From positions 1 through 64,000 of the forward strand of contig URSC01000002.1 of the NCBI GenBank assembly GCA_900550465.1: a DNA stretch of 64,000 bases. The letters run 5' to 3'. Positions 25,349 to 34,213 of the stretch are shown here, one piece after another. Made by a program: the position numbers and the translations under genes. The stretch's first letter is position 1, and each line of letters begins with the position of its first letter. The DNA comes from an uncultured Alistipes sp. Its GTDB lineage: Bacteria > Bacteroidota > Bacteroidia > Bacteroidales > UBA932. The notes below the pieces were generated by a model. The model did no database searches and had not been told where the DNA came from. It was given only the letters and a program-made list of their open reading frames with translations.

Positions 25349-26446
25349 CTACATATTCAGGTATATTCCACCACGGGTCATGACCGTCTCGCCTCCGTCC
25401 AGTCCGCCGAGTATACGCACGTTGCCGTCCCCGACAGTCTCGGAGACCACCCTGCGCCTCAGCAGGGAGCCGTCCCCGAGCCGCTGGTACACGAAGTCAC
25501 TGCCGCTCTCCTGCATCAGGGCCGTGGCCGGCAGGATAATGGACTCCCGCGGAGTGCCGGAGAAGAGGACGTTGCAGAACATCCCGAGCTTGAGACTGCG
25601 GGCAGAATTGTCACACTCCACTATCACCTCCAGAGCCCGGCTGTCCGGGTCCACCATCTCGCCCACATAGTGTATCCGCCCCGTGTATATCATGTCCGGA
25701 GCCGAGGGTATATGGACCTCCGCCCTGTCCCCTTCCTGCACTGCTCCGAAATAGCGTTCCTTGACAAAGGCCCTTACCCACACCTTCGAGAGATCGGCCA
25801 CCACTGCCAGCGGACCTTCTCCCTCGGAGACATAGCTGCCGATGGTCATGTCGCAGCTGAGCACCTCGCCCGCTATCGGAGAGACTGCCGTAAGCGGCTG
25901 CCCCATCCGCAGAGAGGCCGTATCAGCATTGAAAATACGCAGTACCGCGGCAGCCTGCTCCAGCTCCCGCTCCGCGATATAGGCCTCGCTCCTGGCCTGT
26001 TCCAGCTCCCGGACCGCCCCCACTCCGTTGCTGGAGAGTCCGCTCTGACGGGCATAGCGCCTTGCCGCCAGTTCATTATTGGACTTTGCGGAAAAATACG
26101 TCCTCACCGCCTCGTAGAAATCCGAGGAGCCGAGGGCAAATACCGGAGTTCCCTCCTCAACCCTCTGCCCGAGACGCACGCTGCATCCCTCCACCCTGCC
26201 GGAGAAAGGGGCGGAGATCTCCGCTATCTTTCCCGCCACGGGGGTCACCTCGCCCACAGTACGGAACTGCGCCGACCAGGTCTCAGGTTCTACGGTTGTA
26301 AATTCTATCTGCTTGAGGATAGGTGAATTGTTGCTGATTATCACAGTGTCGCCGCGACGGATGACCTCAGCGGTTTCCTGTGCGGTCCTGTTGCCGGCGC
26401 ATGCTGTCAGCATCAGCATGAGGCCGGGTATGAAATATCTGTACAT
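25349..26446 (-). CDS. RND efflux periplasmic adaptor (membrane-fusion protein)
   Basis: 365 residues from the ATG at 26446. It starts with a lipoprotein signal (MYRYFIPGLMLMLTACAG, lipobox Cys at 16). Further on are a lipoyl-like segment (ISAPFSGRVEGCSVRLGQRVEEGTPVFAL), a helical hairpin (YARQSGLSSNGVGAVRELEQARSEAY), a second lipoyl half (VSPIAGEVLSCDMTIGSYVSEGEG) and beta-barrel/MP domains ending in GGETVMTRGGIYLN. This is the HlyD/CusB-like adaptor linking the inner pump to the channel. The frame extends 50 codons upstream, but those residues lack protein character. Confidence 0.93.
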   Translation of the reverse strand: MYRYFIPGLMLMLTACAGNRTAQETAEVIRRGDTVIISNNSPILKQIEFTTVEPETWSAQFRTVGEVTPVAGKIAEISAPFSGRVEGCSVRLGQRVEEGTPVFALGSSDFYEAVRTYFSAKSNNELAARRYARQSGLSSNGVGAVRELEQARSEAYIAERELEQAAAVLRIFNADTASLRMGQPLTAVSPIAGEVLSCDMTIGSYVSEGEGPLAVVADLSKVWVRAFVKERYFGAVQEGDRAEVHIPSAPDMIYTGRIHYVGEMVDPDSRALEVIVECDNSARSLKLGMFCNVLFSGTPRESIILPATALMQESGSDFVYQRLGDGSLLRRRVVSETVGDGNVRILGGLDGGETVMTRGGIYLNM

Positions 26447-26531
26447 GAATGTTCTATCTAAATAATTAACAATGCAGTTACCCGACCGGACACATTGCGG
26501 CCCGCCGGGAGAGAATGAAATGGGAAATAAT

Positions 26532-26897
26532 TCAGACAGAACGTACGGGAGGGGCCCTGAGCCCATGGAGCAGCGGCACACCGGCCACTGCCTCACTGCA
26601 TCCGCTTTCAGAATACACCGCTACCGGAATACGGCAAACATCGTCCACGGTCACCGTCTCCGCCGCAAAGAAGACAGAGGCGTTGAAGGCGGATATCACC
26701 CTCAGGTCATTGGCGGTGTGCGTATGGTCCGGAAGACCGTCGGTGTTCTTGGCGTAGGGATGCGAGTGGGTTATGGAATACCCTTGATAATAATGCGTAT
26801 GGACAAACAGCGTATTGCTCACGTAGAACCCTATGAACAGGGATACGAGAAGGCAGTTCAGAAAGCGGTATTTTCTCAGCCGTTTTACCATAAACAT
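26532..26897 (-). CDS. Small His-rich membrane-anchored protein of the efflux locus
   Basis: About 121 residues from the Met at 26897. One hydrophobic segment (LNCLLVSLFIGFYVSNTLFV) is followed by a His-rich loop: HTHYYQ, THSHPY and DHTHTAND within about 35 residues. The rest has two Cys and no domain I recognise. It precedes the adaptor gene by 85 bp on the same strand. A protein with clustered His beside a metal pump suggests metal capture or sensing in the periplasm; that is inference. The start could also be the Met two codons later. Confidence 0.65.
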   Translation of the reverse strand: MFMVKRLRKYRFLNCLLVSLFIGFYVSNTLFVHTHYYQGYSITHSHPYAKNTDGLPDHTHTANDLRVISAFNASVFFAAETVTVDDVCRIPVAVYSESGCSEAVAGVPLLHGLRAPPVRSV

Positions 26898-26966
26898 TTC
26901 AGGAATGCGCGAATATACGAAAAAATCTCCGCCCGCAGCACCGCCCCTGCAAGAAAGCTGCAAATC

Positions 26967-27024
26967 TGTCGAAAACCAGCTGAATCTCGGTTTTTTTTCA
27001 AGATTCAGCTGATTTCTGACAGAA
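26967..27024 (+). repeat. 58-bp hairpin element, left copy
   Basis: A 21-nt arm (TGTCGAAAACCAGCTGAATC, then T), a 13-nt loop rich in T, and a 24-nt arm starting AGATTCAGCTGATTTCTGAC. The arms pair at 18 of 21 positions. The same arms, in the same orientation but with a different loop, recur at 28483-28540 after the ATPase gene. This copy covers the -33 region of the ATPase promoter. Confidence 0.85.
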
Positions 27025-27030
27025 ATTGCT

Positions 27031-27038
27031 TACATTTG
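27031..27038 (+). promoter_or_regulatory. -7 box of the ATPase gene
   Basis: TACATTTG, full match to TAnnTTTG, six bases after the left hairpin element and 24 bp before the ATG. Confidence 0.6.
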
Positions 27039-27061
27039 CATAAAACAAAATACTGACTGAT

Positions 27062-28480
27062 ATGCTGATAGGACGAAAAGAGGAATTAACTAAATTAAAA
27101 GAGGCATACGAATCCGGATACTCAGAATTCATCGCAGTGTACGGACGGCGCCGAGTAGGAAAAACTTTTCTCATAAGAGAAGCGTTCAACTACAATTTTA
27201 CATTCTCGCACACAGGCATATCGCAGAAGAACACACGCGCACAGCTCAAGGAGTTCCATCAGTCGCTGAAACGTCATGGCGCTGAAAACTCACCTGTGCC
27301 CGTCAATTGGCAGGAAGCCTTTGACAGCCTGATTTCTTTGCTGGAGAGGTCCAATGACAGAAGAAAAGTTGTTTTTATCGACGAAATGCCCTGGATGGAT
27401 GCACCCCGCTCAGGATTCCTGCCTGCGCTGGAGCATTTCTGGAACGGATGGGCCACGTCCCGCAGGGATATACTGCTGATAGTCTGCGGCAGTGCCACTT
27501 CATGGATCATCAACAAAATACTGAAAAACCACGGAGGCCTGCACAACCGTGTATCCATACGTCTGCACCTGAAGCCGTTTACCCTTCACGAGTGCAGCGG
27601 ATACGCTGCGGCTAAAAAGCTCACAATGAGCCGCATGCAGATTGCCGAAGCATACATGGTCATGGGAGGAATTCCTTTTTACTGGTCAAAATTAGACAAA
27701 TCCATGAGTCTGGCCCAGAACATCGACAATCTGTTTTTCTCCTCCGACGGAGAACTCAGACACGAATTCGGTGAACTCTACGCATCCCTGTTCAAACGCC
27801 CGGAAAAGTACTTGAAAATCATCGAGGTCCTTGCCCTCAGGAAAGCCGGCATGACCCGCGGAGAGATTGCCCTGAAAGGCAAGCTTGATGACAATGGACA
27901 GCTCAGCAGGATGCTGGAAGAACTGTCATATTGCGGATTCATCAGAAAATACTGCCACATCGGCAAGAAGGTCAAGGACGCAATATTCCAACTGACCGAC
28001 AATTACACCCTGTTCTATTACCAATTCATCAAAAACAACCCATCTACAGACGACAACTTCTGGATGAAGACCATAGGACGGCCGGCATACAACACCTGGT
28101 GCGGCCTGGCCTTCGAGCGGCTCTGCATGGCTCACTCCAGGCAGATCAAGGCCGCCCTCGGTATCTCAGGCATACTGGCGACTATCTATTCCTGGCATAC
28201 TGCCCCGTCGGACGGAAAGCCTGGAGCACAGATAGACATGCTGATAGACAGGGCCGACAACGTTCTGGACATCTGTGAGATGAAATACTCCCAGACTCCA
28301 TATGCCATAACATCTGCTTACCGGACCACACTGCTTAATAAAGCCGGCCGCCTCTCCGAGGCGGCAGCCGGTAAACGCGCCGTCCATATTGTGATGGTTA
28401 CAGCCAACGGTCTGGTCCACAACCAATACTCCGATATCATCAACAACGAAATCACACTAGAGGACCTTTTCAGGGAATAA
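27062..28480 (+). CDS. AAA ATPase with C-terminal DUF234/PD-(D/E)XK-like domain
   Basis: 472 residues. Walker A is GRRRVGKT (28-35), Walker B KVVFIDEMPWMD (near 100-111), and SATSWIINKI acts as the sensor region. A winged-helix-like middle (ALRKAGMTRGEIALKGKLDDNGQLSRMLEEL) leads to a C-terminal domain with GAQIDMLIDRADNVLDICEMKYS, where D...E-x-K matches a PD-(D/E)XK nuclease-like core. This family is widespread in Bacteroidetes and archaea, usually as isolated genes; its role is not established. It stands alone, opposite in direction to both neighbours and bounded by identical-arm 58-bp hairpins, which suggests a mobile unit or a self-regulated gene. Its GC content is lower than that of most neighbours. 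Confidence 0.88.
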   Translation: MLIGRKEELTKLKEAYESGYSEFIAVYGRRRVGKTFLIREAFNYNFTFSHTGISQKNTRAQLKEFHQSLKRHGAENSPVPVNWQEAFDSLISLLERSNDRRKVVFIDEMPWMDAPRSGFLPALEHFWNGWATSRRDILLIVCGSATSWIINKILKNHGGLHNRVSIRLHLKPFTLHECSGYAAAKKLTMSRMQIAEAYMVMGGIPFYWSKLDKSMSLAQNIDNLFFSSDGELRHEFGELYASLFKRPEKYLKIIEVLALRKAGMTRGEIALKGKLDDNGQLSRMLEELSYCGFIRKYCHIGKKVKDAIFQLTDNYTLFYYQFIKNNPSTDDNFWMKTIGRPAYNTWCGLAFERLCMAHSRQIKAALGISGILATIYSWHTAPSDGKPGAQIDMLIDRADNVLDICEMKYSQTPYAITSAYRTTLLNKAGRLSEAAAGKRAVHIVMVTANGLVHNQYSDIINNEITLEDLFRE

Positions 28481-28482
28481 AA

Positions 28483-28540
28483 TGTCGAAAACCAGCTGAA
28501 TCTACCAAAAATTTCGAGATTCAGCTGATTTCTGACAGAA
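28483..28540 (+). repeat. 58-bp hairpin element, right copy
   Basis: Identical arms to the copy at 26967 (21 and 24 nt) with a different 13-nt loop. It begins two bases after the ATPase stop codon. No U-run follows, so it is not a plain terminator. Confidence 0.85.
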
Positions 28541-28546
28541 GCATCC

Positions 28547-29782
28547 CTAGAGATTCGCCTCGAGCCAGGCGGCGATGGCGGCCGTATCGTCAAACTTGTC
28601 TATGAGATTTCCTTCACTGTCTATCAGGAAAATACCTCCGCCGGCAGTGGAAAGGCCGTAGAGATTCCAGATGCTCTCGGCGCCGTCCAGGTCATAGAGC
28701 TGAATCCACGGATAGCCGTCCTTCTCCACAGCTGCACGCATATCGTCCAGAGAGTCATATTCCCGGGCCACTCCGACCACGGCCATTCCGCGGTCCCGGT
28801 ATTTCTCATAGAGGGGAATAAGTTCCCGCGAATGCTTCCGGCACGAGCCGCACCAGGAGGCCCAGCAGTCCAGAACGGTCACGGCATTGCCCTTGAGCAG
28901 CTCCGACAGACGGTAGCGCTGTCCGTCCAGCTACGGGGCGCTGAAATCCGGGGCGGGCCTTCCCGGAGCGATTCTCTCCAGATCCGACAGAAGAACATCC
29001 GTCGCCAGAGTCAGATCATTGTCCGGGTACAACCTACGGTACTCCTCGAACTGCCAGAGATAAAATGCGTCCAGAGTATCGCGCTGCCCCATCTTCATAA
29101 GCTGCACCTGCATGCTTATCTCGGAAGCGACTGCGGACAGCCCGGCCAATGTCCTGTGGGACATAAGTCTGTCCCTCTCCCACTCATCATAGCCGGATTG
29201 AGCATGGAGACTGTCCCACACTGCTCCGGCTCTGTCATACATGGCCATGACCGCCCGATAATCCTCCGAGCCTTCCTCCGGCCAGTCGTCCTCGCCGTAA
29301 CGGGCAAGGAGCCATCTGTCAATCTCATAGTACATGCTGTCAACTAGTTCATAAGCCTCAGTCGATTTATTCCTGTACAAGTACAGCTCCTCATTGTCCC
29401 TGCTGCCTGCCACTTCGACTGTCAGTTCCCCATACCTGCTGCCGAAAGTGAAATGAAGCGGAGCTCTGTCCGAAAAGAAATTGAAAACCTGTATCTGACC
29501 GTCCATCATATCCTCTTCAAATATCAGTTCATACTGCCTGACCACAGAGTCCCGGAATGACATGTTGAAAGAGCCTCCGTCAAGCCGCGCCGACACCACC
29601 GGATCATCGAAACGGATATCCGCTCCTTTATGGAACACCAGCACCCGGGAACTGTCCGGAAAGAGATCCACACCCTCGCCGGAAAGCCGGACATCATACA
29701 CTTTAGGAGTGCTGCAGGAACATAACGCAGTCACTGCCGCTGCTGCCGCCAACAAGCGGATGAAACTTATACCCATGCTCAT
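28547..29782 (-). pseudogene. DUF4369/TlpA-like thioredoxin lipoprotein split by an in-frame TAG
   Basis: One frame of 412 codons is interrupted by TAG at 28933-28931. The first part (29782-28934) has a lipoprotein signal (VTALCSC) and an N-terminal domain like DUF4369, up to GRPAPDFSAP, the usual lead-in to an AhpC/TSA-thioredoxin domain. After the TAG the frame continues LDGQRYRLSELLKGNAV and TVLDCWASWCGSCRKHS, with the redox motif CGSC, to a normal C-terminus. An intact protein would be a periplasmic thiol-disulfide oxidoreductase. Both halves look unmutated, so the stop is recent, a sequencing error or read through. The gene is last in the sigma/DUF4252 operon and abuts the ATPase right hairpin. 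Confidence 0.8.
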
Positions 29783-29789
29783 AAATCAT

Positions 29790-30353
29790 TTAGTTTTCTT
29801 TTGCAATATCCAATGTTATCTTTATAAGATCCGACAATTTAAGACTTTCAGCTTCAAAATCAATGACAGAAATAACACTCACCTTTCCGCTTGGATAAGT
29901 CGACTTGCTTATCATCAGAAACTCACCGACATTCACCCCGTCAGGAGACCAATAATAAAAAACGACATTTTCATTTGACTGGCTTACCCTGAGTAATTCT
30001 TCATAATGTCTCCCGCCTCCGCTGATATATTTCTCCATATCTGCATTCAAATCACACGCCGGCTGCGACCAGTCAGAAGAGACTATATACAGGCCTTTAA
30101 GTTTGCCTATAGCTATAAGTGTTGTGATATCCGTCCCGTTTATATCCACATCGCTGAAATCCACAAAACCGTCAAGTTCGGAAGCCAGACTGAGCAGTGA
30201 CTCAGAGATATAGACAGCCGAGACGTTGGGAGCCTGCTTGTATTTATCATAGATTTTGGCGAAACTGTTTTTTCCATCACCATCTGGACTGGAGGCTGCC
30301 CCATGAAATGCAGCCAGCGCCAGTAACACAATGACTGATACTATCTTTTTCAT
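29790..30353 (-). CDS. DUF4252 family secreted protein
   Basis: 187 residues with a signal peptide (MKKIVSVIVLLALAAFHGAA), then a compact domain with FAKIYDKYKQAPNVSAVYISESLLSLA and a Leu/Ile-rich C-terminus. I type it as DUF4252, a Bacteroidetes family commonly found with ECF sigma and anti-sigma genes, as here. Its start overlaps the stop of the anti-sigma-like gene by 4 bp. The molecular role is unknown; the setting suggests an envelope stress or sensing function. A second DUF4252 gene opens the same operon. Confidence 0.75.
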   Translation of the reverse strand: MKKIVSVIVLLALAAFHGAASSPDGDGKNSFAKIYDKYKQAPNVSAVYISESLLSLASELDGFVDFSDVDINGTDITTLIAIGKLKGLYIVSSDWSQPACDLNADMEKYISGGGRHYEELLRVSQSNENVVFYYWSPDGVNVGEFLMISKSTYPSGKVSVISVIDFEAESLKLSDLIKITLDIAKEN

Positions 30354-30811
30354 TTCCTTGAATTTGTTTTATTTTCAATTGTTTTAGCACTATTTGCCAG
30401 ACTTACGTCCTGGATGACAGACTTCAGATTATCCTCTGTCGACTTTCTGACATTTCCCATACTGTTGTCCGCGCAGGATATACTCCTGCCTATATTCTGT
30501 CCTATCAGTCCGAAAGCCTCAACTACAGCCGCGTATGCCTCTTCCGGAGTATCGAAGGTATCCTCCGGCTGAGACGGATGCACAGGCACAATCAGGGCCA
30601 CGGCGGCAATGGCGGCAGCGGCGGCAACCGACGAGAGGGAAGCCACGAGCCTCATCCTCCCGCGGCGGCGTCCGAGTTCCCGGTCCACCGTCCGCCCGAT
30701 CATCCGGGAGAGGTCCTCTGGAACGGGGATGTCCTCATCGGCTGCCCTCATCTGCGAGAGCCCTTTGCGGAGGATTTCCTCCGGTTCGGATGTTTTTAAA
30801 TTTCTGCCCAT
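30350..30811 (-). CDS. Probable anti-sigma factor (single-span membrane protein)
   Basis: 153 residues: a charged cytoplasmic part of about 55 residues (MGRNLKTSEPEEILRKGLSQ..., IGRTVDRELGRRRGRMR), one membrane helix (VASLSSVAAAAAIAAVALIVPV) and a polar periplasmic part. There is no zinc motif. The position directly after an ECF sigma gene (11 bp) and before a DUF4252 gene (4-bp overlap), together with the one-span topology, points to an anti-sigma factor. The assignment rests on context more than on sequence. Confidence 0.65.
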   Translation of the reverse strand: MGRNLKTSEPEEILRKGLSQMRAADEDIPVPEDLSRMIGRTVDRELGRRRGRMRLVASLSSVAAAAAIAAVALIVPVHPSQPEDTFDTPEEAYAAVVEAFGLIGQNIGRSISCADNSMGNVRKSTEDNLKSVIQDVSLANSAKTIENKTNSRK

Positions 30812-30822
30812 TTTTTAAAATT

Positions 30823-31335
30823 TTACCTGTTTATAAATTTCGCTATTTTTTCTTTCAACATCTTTCTGCCGCGGGAGAGCGTGACCCGGATATTGCCCTG
30901 GCTCATGCCAGTAAGGGCCTCTATCTCGTCCATTTCCATCTGTTCGAGGTCCCTCAGGACCACCACCTCCCGCAGTTTCCGGGGCAATGCGGCCAGGGCC
31001 TTCCGCACCATTGCCGCCTCCTCCCGGCCCTCGACCGGGGCATCCGCCGCCTCAACCGCCGGACCTCCCCTCACCTCTGTCACGTCCGCCGCCATCCGGA
31101 GGACATTGCGCCCGCCCCGCCGCAGGATGTCCACACAGACATTCTGCATCATCCGCACGCAGTAGCCCTGGGGATTGGCACTCCGAAGGGCCCGGTCGCC
31201 CTCGCGGCAGAGCTTCACGTAGAGCTCCTGCACTGCGTCCCGGGCGTCCTCCTCCGCTCCGAGCATGCGGTAGGCGATGCGGTAGAGCATGGGGCCGAGG
31301 GGGAGAAAGGCGGATTTGAATTCTTCGGCGTTCAC
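30823..31335 (-). CDS. ECF RNA polymerase sigma factor
   Basis: About 170 residues from the GTG at 31335 (NAEEFKSAFLPLGPMLYRIAYRML), which aligns with the normal start of this type; an ATG at 31371 would add 12 residues and overlap the previous gene by 20 bp. Sigma region 2 is EEDARDAVQELYVKLCRE, and region 4 is KLREVVVLRDLEQMEMDEIEALTGMSQGNIRVTLSRGRKML with a clear helix-turn-helix. It should direct RNA polymerase to a small set of promoters, probably including this operon, under control of the next gene's anti-sigma product. Confidence 0.9.
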   Translation of the reverse strand: MNAEEFKSAFLPLGPMLYRIAYRMLGAEEDARDAVQELYVKLCREGDRALRSANPQGYCVRMMQNVCVDILRRGGRNVLRMAADVTEVRGGPAVEAADAPVEGREEAAMVRKALAALPRKLREVVVLRDLEQMEMDEIEALTGMSQGNIRVTLSRGRKMLKEKIAKFINR

Positions 31336-31351
31336 GGGCTTGGTTTTAACT

Positions 31352-31867
31352 CTATTCAAGAGAAGATGCAATGTACTTGGCAGCCTCCTCTTCAGTTATT
31401 TGTCCTTCAATCTGGATAATAGCCGAGTCGTCTCCCGCAGAGATCACCACCATCTCAGTGATGAGATCCCCTTCCTTGCGCACCAGCACCCTGGCGTCAT
31501 CCCCGTCATCATGCACCTCTGTCAGAAGCACATAGCCACCCAGTTCACATTTTTCCACATCCTCGGCGAACTGCGCCAGCACTTTCTCGCTGCAACCGCT
31601 CAGGTCGGCCACCCGCACCGCGCTGATATGCGAAAGGGTCTTCAACGCTATATCGGTCTCGTCGTCAGAAAGTTCGGTCTCTTCCTGCCCGAAGGCCACC
31701 ACGAGCTTGGCGAGATTGATCCAGAACTGGCCCACCGAGACGGACTCGGCACCGGGCTTGCCGGCATAACGCTCGTACAGACTTTTGACATTCTGGGCCC
31801 CTGCGGGCAGTACAGCCGCCGACAGAAGCAGCAGGCTGAGGAAAATGGGTGTAAAAACTCGTTTCAT
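31352..31867 (-). CDS. DUF4252 family secreted protein, first gene of the sigma operon
   Basis: 171 residues with a signal peptide (MKRVFTPIFLSLLLLSAAVLPAGA) and a DUF4252-like domain (YAGKPGAESVSVGQFWINLAKLV; VRVADLSGCSEKVLAQFAEDVEKC; a C-terminal IIQIEGQITEEEAAKYI). It lies directly upstream of the ECF sigma gene, giving the order DUF4252, sigma, anti-sigma, DUF4252, thioredoxin lipoprotein. Two divergent copies in one operon suggest related but separate periplasmic roles. Confidence 0.78.
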   Translation of the reverse strand: MKRVFTPIFLSLLLLSAAVLPAGAQNVKSLYERYAGKPGAESVSVGQFWINLAKLVVAFGQEETELSDDETDIALKTLSHISAVRVADLSGCSEKVLAQFAEDVEKCELGGYVLLTEVHDDGDDARVLVRKEGDLITEMVVISAGDDSAIIQIEGQITEEEAAKYIASSLE

Positions 31868-31936
31868 AACTTTTCTCTGTTTTTAAATGTTTCTGAACTT
31901 ATGACGCCGGGATGCGGGAAAATGTTACAAGAAATT

Positions 31937-33307
31937 TCAAGGGCGGCGGCAATTTTTCTTCAGAATCCTCGGGAACATAATCAGGAACAGGACGGTACAG
32001 CATATCGCGGCGGTGGCGTCGGATATGGCCTCGGCGGCGAAAACGCCCCTCACGCCCATCAGGCGGGGAAGAGTCAGGGCCAGCGGGACGAGCAGGATAA
32101 TCTTGCGGAGCAGGGCAATGAATATCGACAGGCGGGCCTGGCCGAGGGCGACGAACATGTTCTGGAAGGCCCGCTGCAGGCCGAAGATGGTCATTCCGGT
32201 AAGGAAAAGGGGCATGGCTTCAGAGACGGTGGCTATCAGCCCGGGGTCGTCGCTGAATATCGAGGCTACGGTCGAGGGGCATAGAATCATCAGCAGGACG
32301 ACTATGAGGTTGAAGGAGAACATGGTGATGAGCACCACCCGAAGGCAGGAGCGGACACGGGAGGCATCGCCCCGGCCGTAGTTGTAGCTGGCTATGGGGA
32401 TGAAGCCCTGGGCAAAGCCGGAGAGAGGCACGCTGACGAGCATCATGGCGCTCTGCATGATGGCTAAGGCGCTGACGTAGATGTCCCCGTAGTGCTTGAG
32501 GGTGCCGTTGAGCACGAAGCCGACGATGCTCTCGGTGCTGGCCATCACGAAGGGCGAGACGCCCAGGGCTAAGGTGGCTCCGACGACCTTCCAGTCCACC
32601 CGCATGGCTTTCAGCTCGATATGCAGGGAGGCCCGGCGTCTGGAGTACAGGAAGGACAGGACCCACGCCGCGCTGCACGCCTGGGAGATGACCGTGGCTA
32701 TGGCGGCTCCCTTCACGCCCATGCCGAGCAGGAAGATGAAGACCGGGTCTAAGGCAATGTTCATCACCGCCCCGAGGATGACCGAGGTCATGGCTATTCC
32801 GGGCCGGCCCTGAGTATATATGAAGGTGTTCAGTCCGAGAGAGAGTTGTACGAAGACCGTACCGAGCAGATATACCGAAAGATAGTCACAGGCATAGCCT
32901 ATCGTCGCGTCCGAGGCGCCTACGGCGTAGAGTATCGGCTCCATGAAGATGTAGACCGGCAGGGCACAGAGGACCGCGAATACTATGAGCAGGACCACCC
33001 CGTTGCCGAGATACCGGCCGGCTAAGGCCCTGTCCCCGCGTCCTAAGGCAATGGAAGCCAGCGGAGCGGCACCGCCGTTGACTATAGAGGCGAAGGCCGA
33101 GATCAGGATGATGACCGAGCCGGTGACCCCGATACCGGCCAGAGCCTCGGTCCCGATTCTGTAGATGTGGCCGATGTAGATACGGTCCACGAGATTGTAG
33201 AGCAGGTTGACGAGCTGGGCCACTACAGCCGGGACGGCCATGCGGAAGACCAGCGGGGTCATGGGCGCAGTGCCCAGACGCTCTTCATATTGTAAGTTAT
33301 TTGTCAC
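31937..33307 (-). CDS. MATE family efflux transporter
   Basis: 456 residues with about 12 membrane segments in two similar halves, the MATE layout. Typical pieces are TPLVFRMAVPAVVAQLVNLLYNLVDRIYIGHI at the start and SVPLSGFAQGFIPIASYNYGRGDASRVRSCLR in the second half, matching the conserved G-x-x-P-I-x-x-Y-N-x-G loop. It should exchange Na+ or H+ for organic cations or drugs at the inner membrane; the substrate cannot be read. It is divergent from yitT with a 45-bp shared upstream region. Confidence 0.93.
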   Translation of the reverse strand: MTNNLQYEERLGTAPMTPLVFRMAVPAVVAQLVNLLYNLVDRIYIGHIYRIGTEALAGIGVTGSVIILISAFASIVNGGAAPLASIALGRGDRALAGRYLGNGVVLLIVFAVLCALPVYIFMEPILYAVGASDATIGYACDYLSVYLLGTVFVQLSLGLNTFIYTQGRPGIAMTSVILGAVMNIALDPVFIFLLGMGVKGAAIATVISQACSAAWVLSFLYSRRRASLHIELKAMRVDWKVVGATLALGVSPFVMASTESIVGFVLNGTLKHYGDIYVSALAIMQSAMMLVSVPLSGFAQGFIPIASYNYGRGDASRVRSCLRVVLITMFSFNLIVVLLMILCPSTVASIFSDDPGLIATVSEAMPLFLTGMTIFGLQRAFQNMFVALGQARLSIFIALLRKIILLVPLALTLPRLMGVRGVFAAEAISDATAAICCTVLFLIMFPRILKKNCRRP

Positions 33308-33352
33308 TTTCTACTTATAATTTCTTATCTTAGCGGCCTAAAATCCTACGAT

Positions 33353-34213
33353 ATGTTTCTGAAATACCTGAAAGAATACGCAATCATGACCCTCGGACTG
33401 GCCGTCTTCGTCTTCGGCTGGACCGCATTCCTCAACCCCCACGAGATCACCGGCGGCGGCATCGCGGGCCTTGCCTCGGTAATCCATTACGGCATCGACA
33501 GCATACCCGTATCCTACGCCAAGTTCGCGATAGACATCCTGCTCCTCGTAGCCGGCTTCATCATCCTCGGCAAAGGATTCGGCATCAAGACCATATACTG
33601 TGTGGCCATGAGTTTCGTACTATTCCAGTTCATGCCCATGATACCCGGCCTGACCAGCATCTCCGCCGGCATCACCGACAACCTGATCAACGCCCTCATC
33701 GGCGGCGCCATGAGCGGTATCGGTATCGCCATCATCATCACCCAGGGCGGCAGCACCGGCGGCACCGACATCATCGCGCTTTCGATCAACAAATATAAGA
33801 ACATTTCGCCCGGACGTATCTATCTCGTGTGTGATTCTCTCATCGTCATGTCGATTCTGCTGGTCAATGACAAGACCCTGGCCGACGTCGTCTACGGATT
33901 CGTAGAGATCATCGCCTTCTCCTACGCCGTAGACATGTTCCTGACAGGCTCGCAGCAGTCCGTCCAGACCCTCATCCTCTCCGAGCACAACGACGAGATC
34001 GCCGCCCGCCTACAGACCCTCAGCATCGAGGGCAACCGCTCCGTCAAATCCGTGCAGTGGTCCACCGACGGCAGCCGCAAGATGCTCATGGTCGTCAGCC
34101 GCAAAGGCTACTCCGGCGAAATCGTCAAGACCGCCCGCTCCGTCGACCCAGACGTCATCCTCATGACCGTCCCCGTCACCGCCGTCTACGGCATCGACAA
34201 GAAGAACCAGTAG
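33353..34213 (+). CDS. YitT family membrane protein (DUF161/DUF2179)
   Basis: 286 residues: about five membrane helices (LGLAVFVFGWTAFLNPHEITGGGIAGLASVI, ALIGGAMSGIGIAIIITQGGSTGGTDIIAL) followed by a soluble C-terminal domain of the DUF2179 type (MLMVVSRKGYSGEIVKTARSVDPDVILMTVPV). The family is common in Firmicutes and Bacteroidetes; its function is unproven. Just after the stop, 34259-34281 repeats the last codons of the gene with one change, a small tandem duplication. Confidence 0.92.
   Translation: MFLKYLKEYAIMTLGLAVFVFGWTAFLNPHEITGGGIAGLASVIHYGIDSIPVSYAKFAIDILLLVAGFIILGKGFGIKTIYCVAMSFVLFQFMPMIPGLTSISAGITDNLINALIGGAMSGIGIAIIITQGGSTGGTDIIALSINKYKNISPGRIYLVCDSLIVMSILLVNDKTLADVVYGFVEIIAFSYAVDMFLTGSQQSVQTLILSEHNDEIAARLQTLSIEGNRSVKSVQWSTDGSRKMLMVVSRKGYSGEIVKTARSVDPDVILMTVPVTAVYGIDKKNQ

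Noticed and set aside
28547..29782. A recoded amber codon (for example pyrrolysine) at 28931-28933
   Set aside because: No tRNA or enzyme genes for recoding are in the window, and TAG-split genes of this sort are usually mutations or errors.
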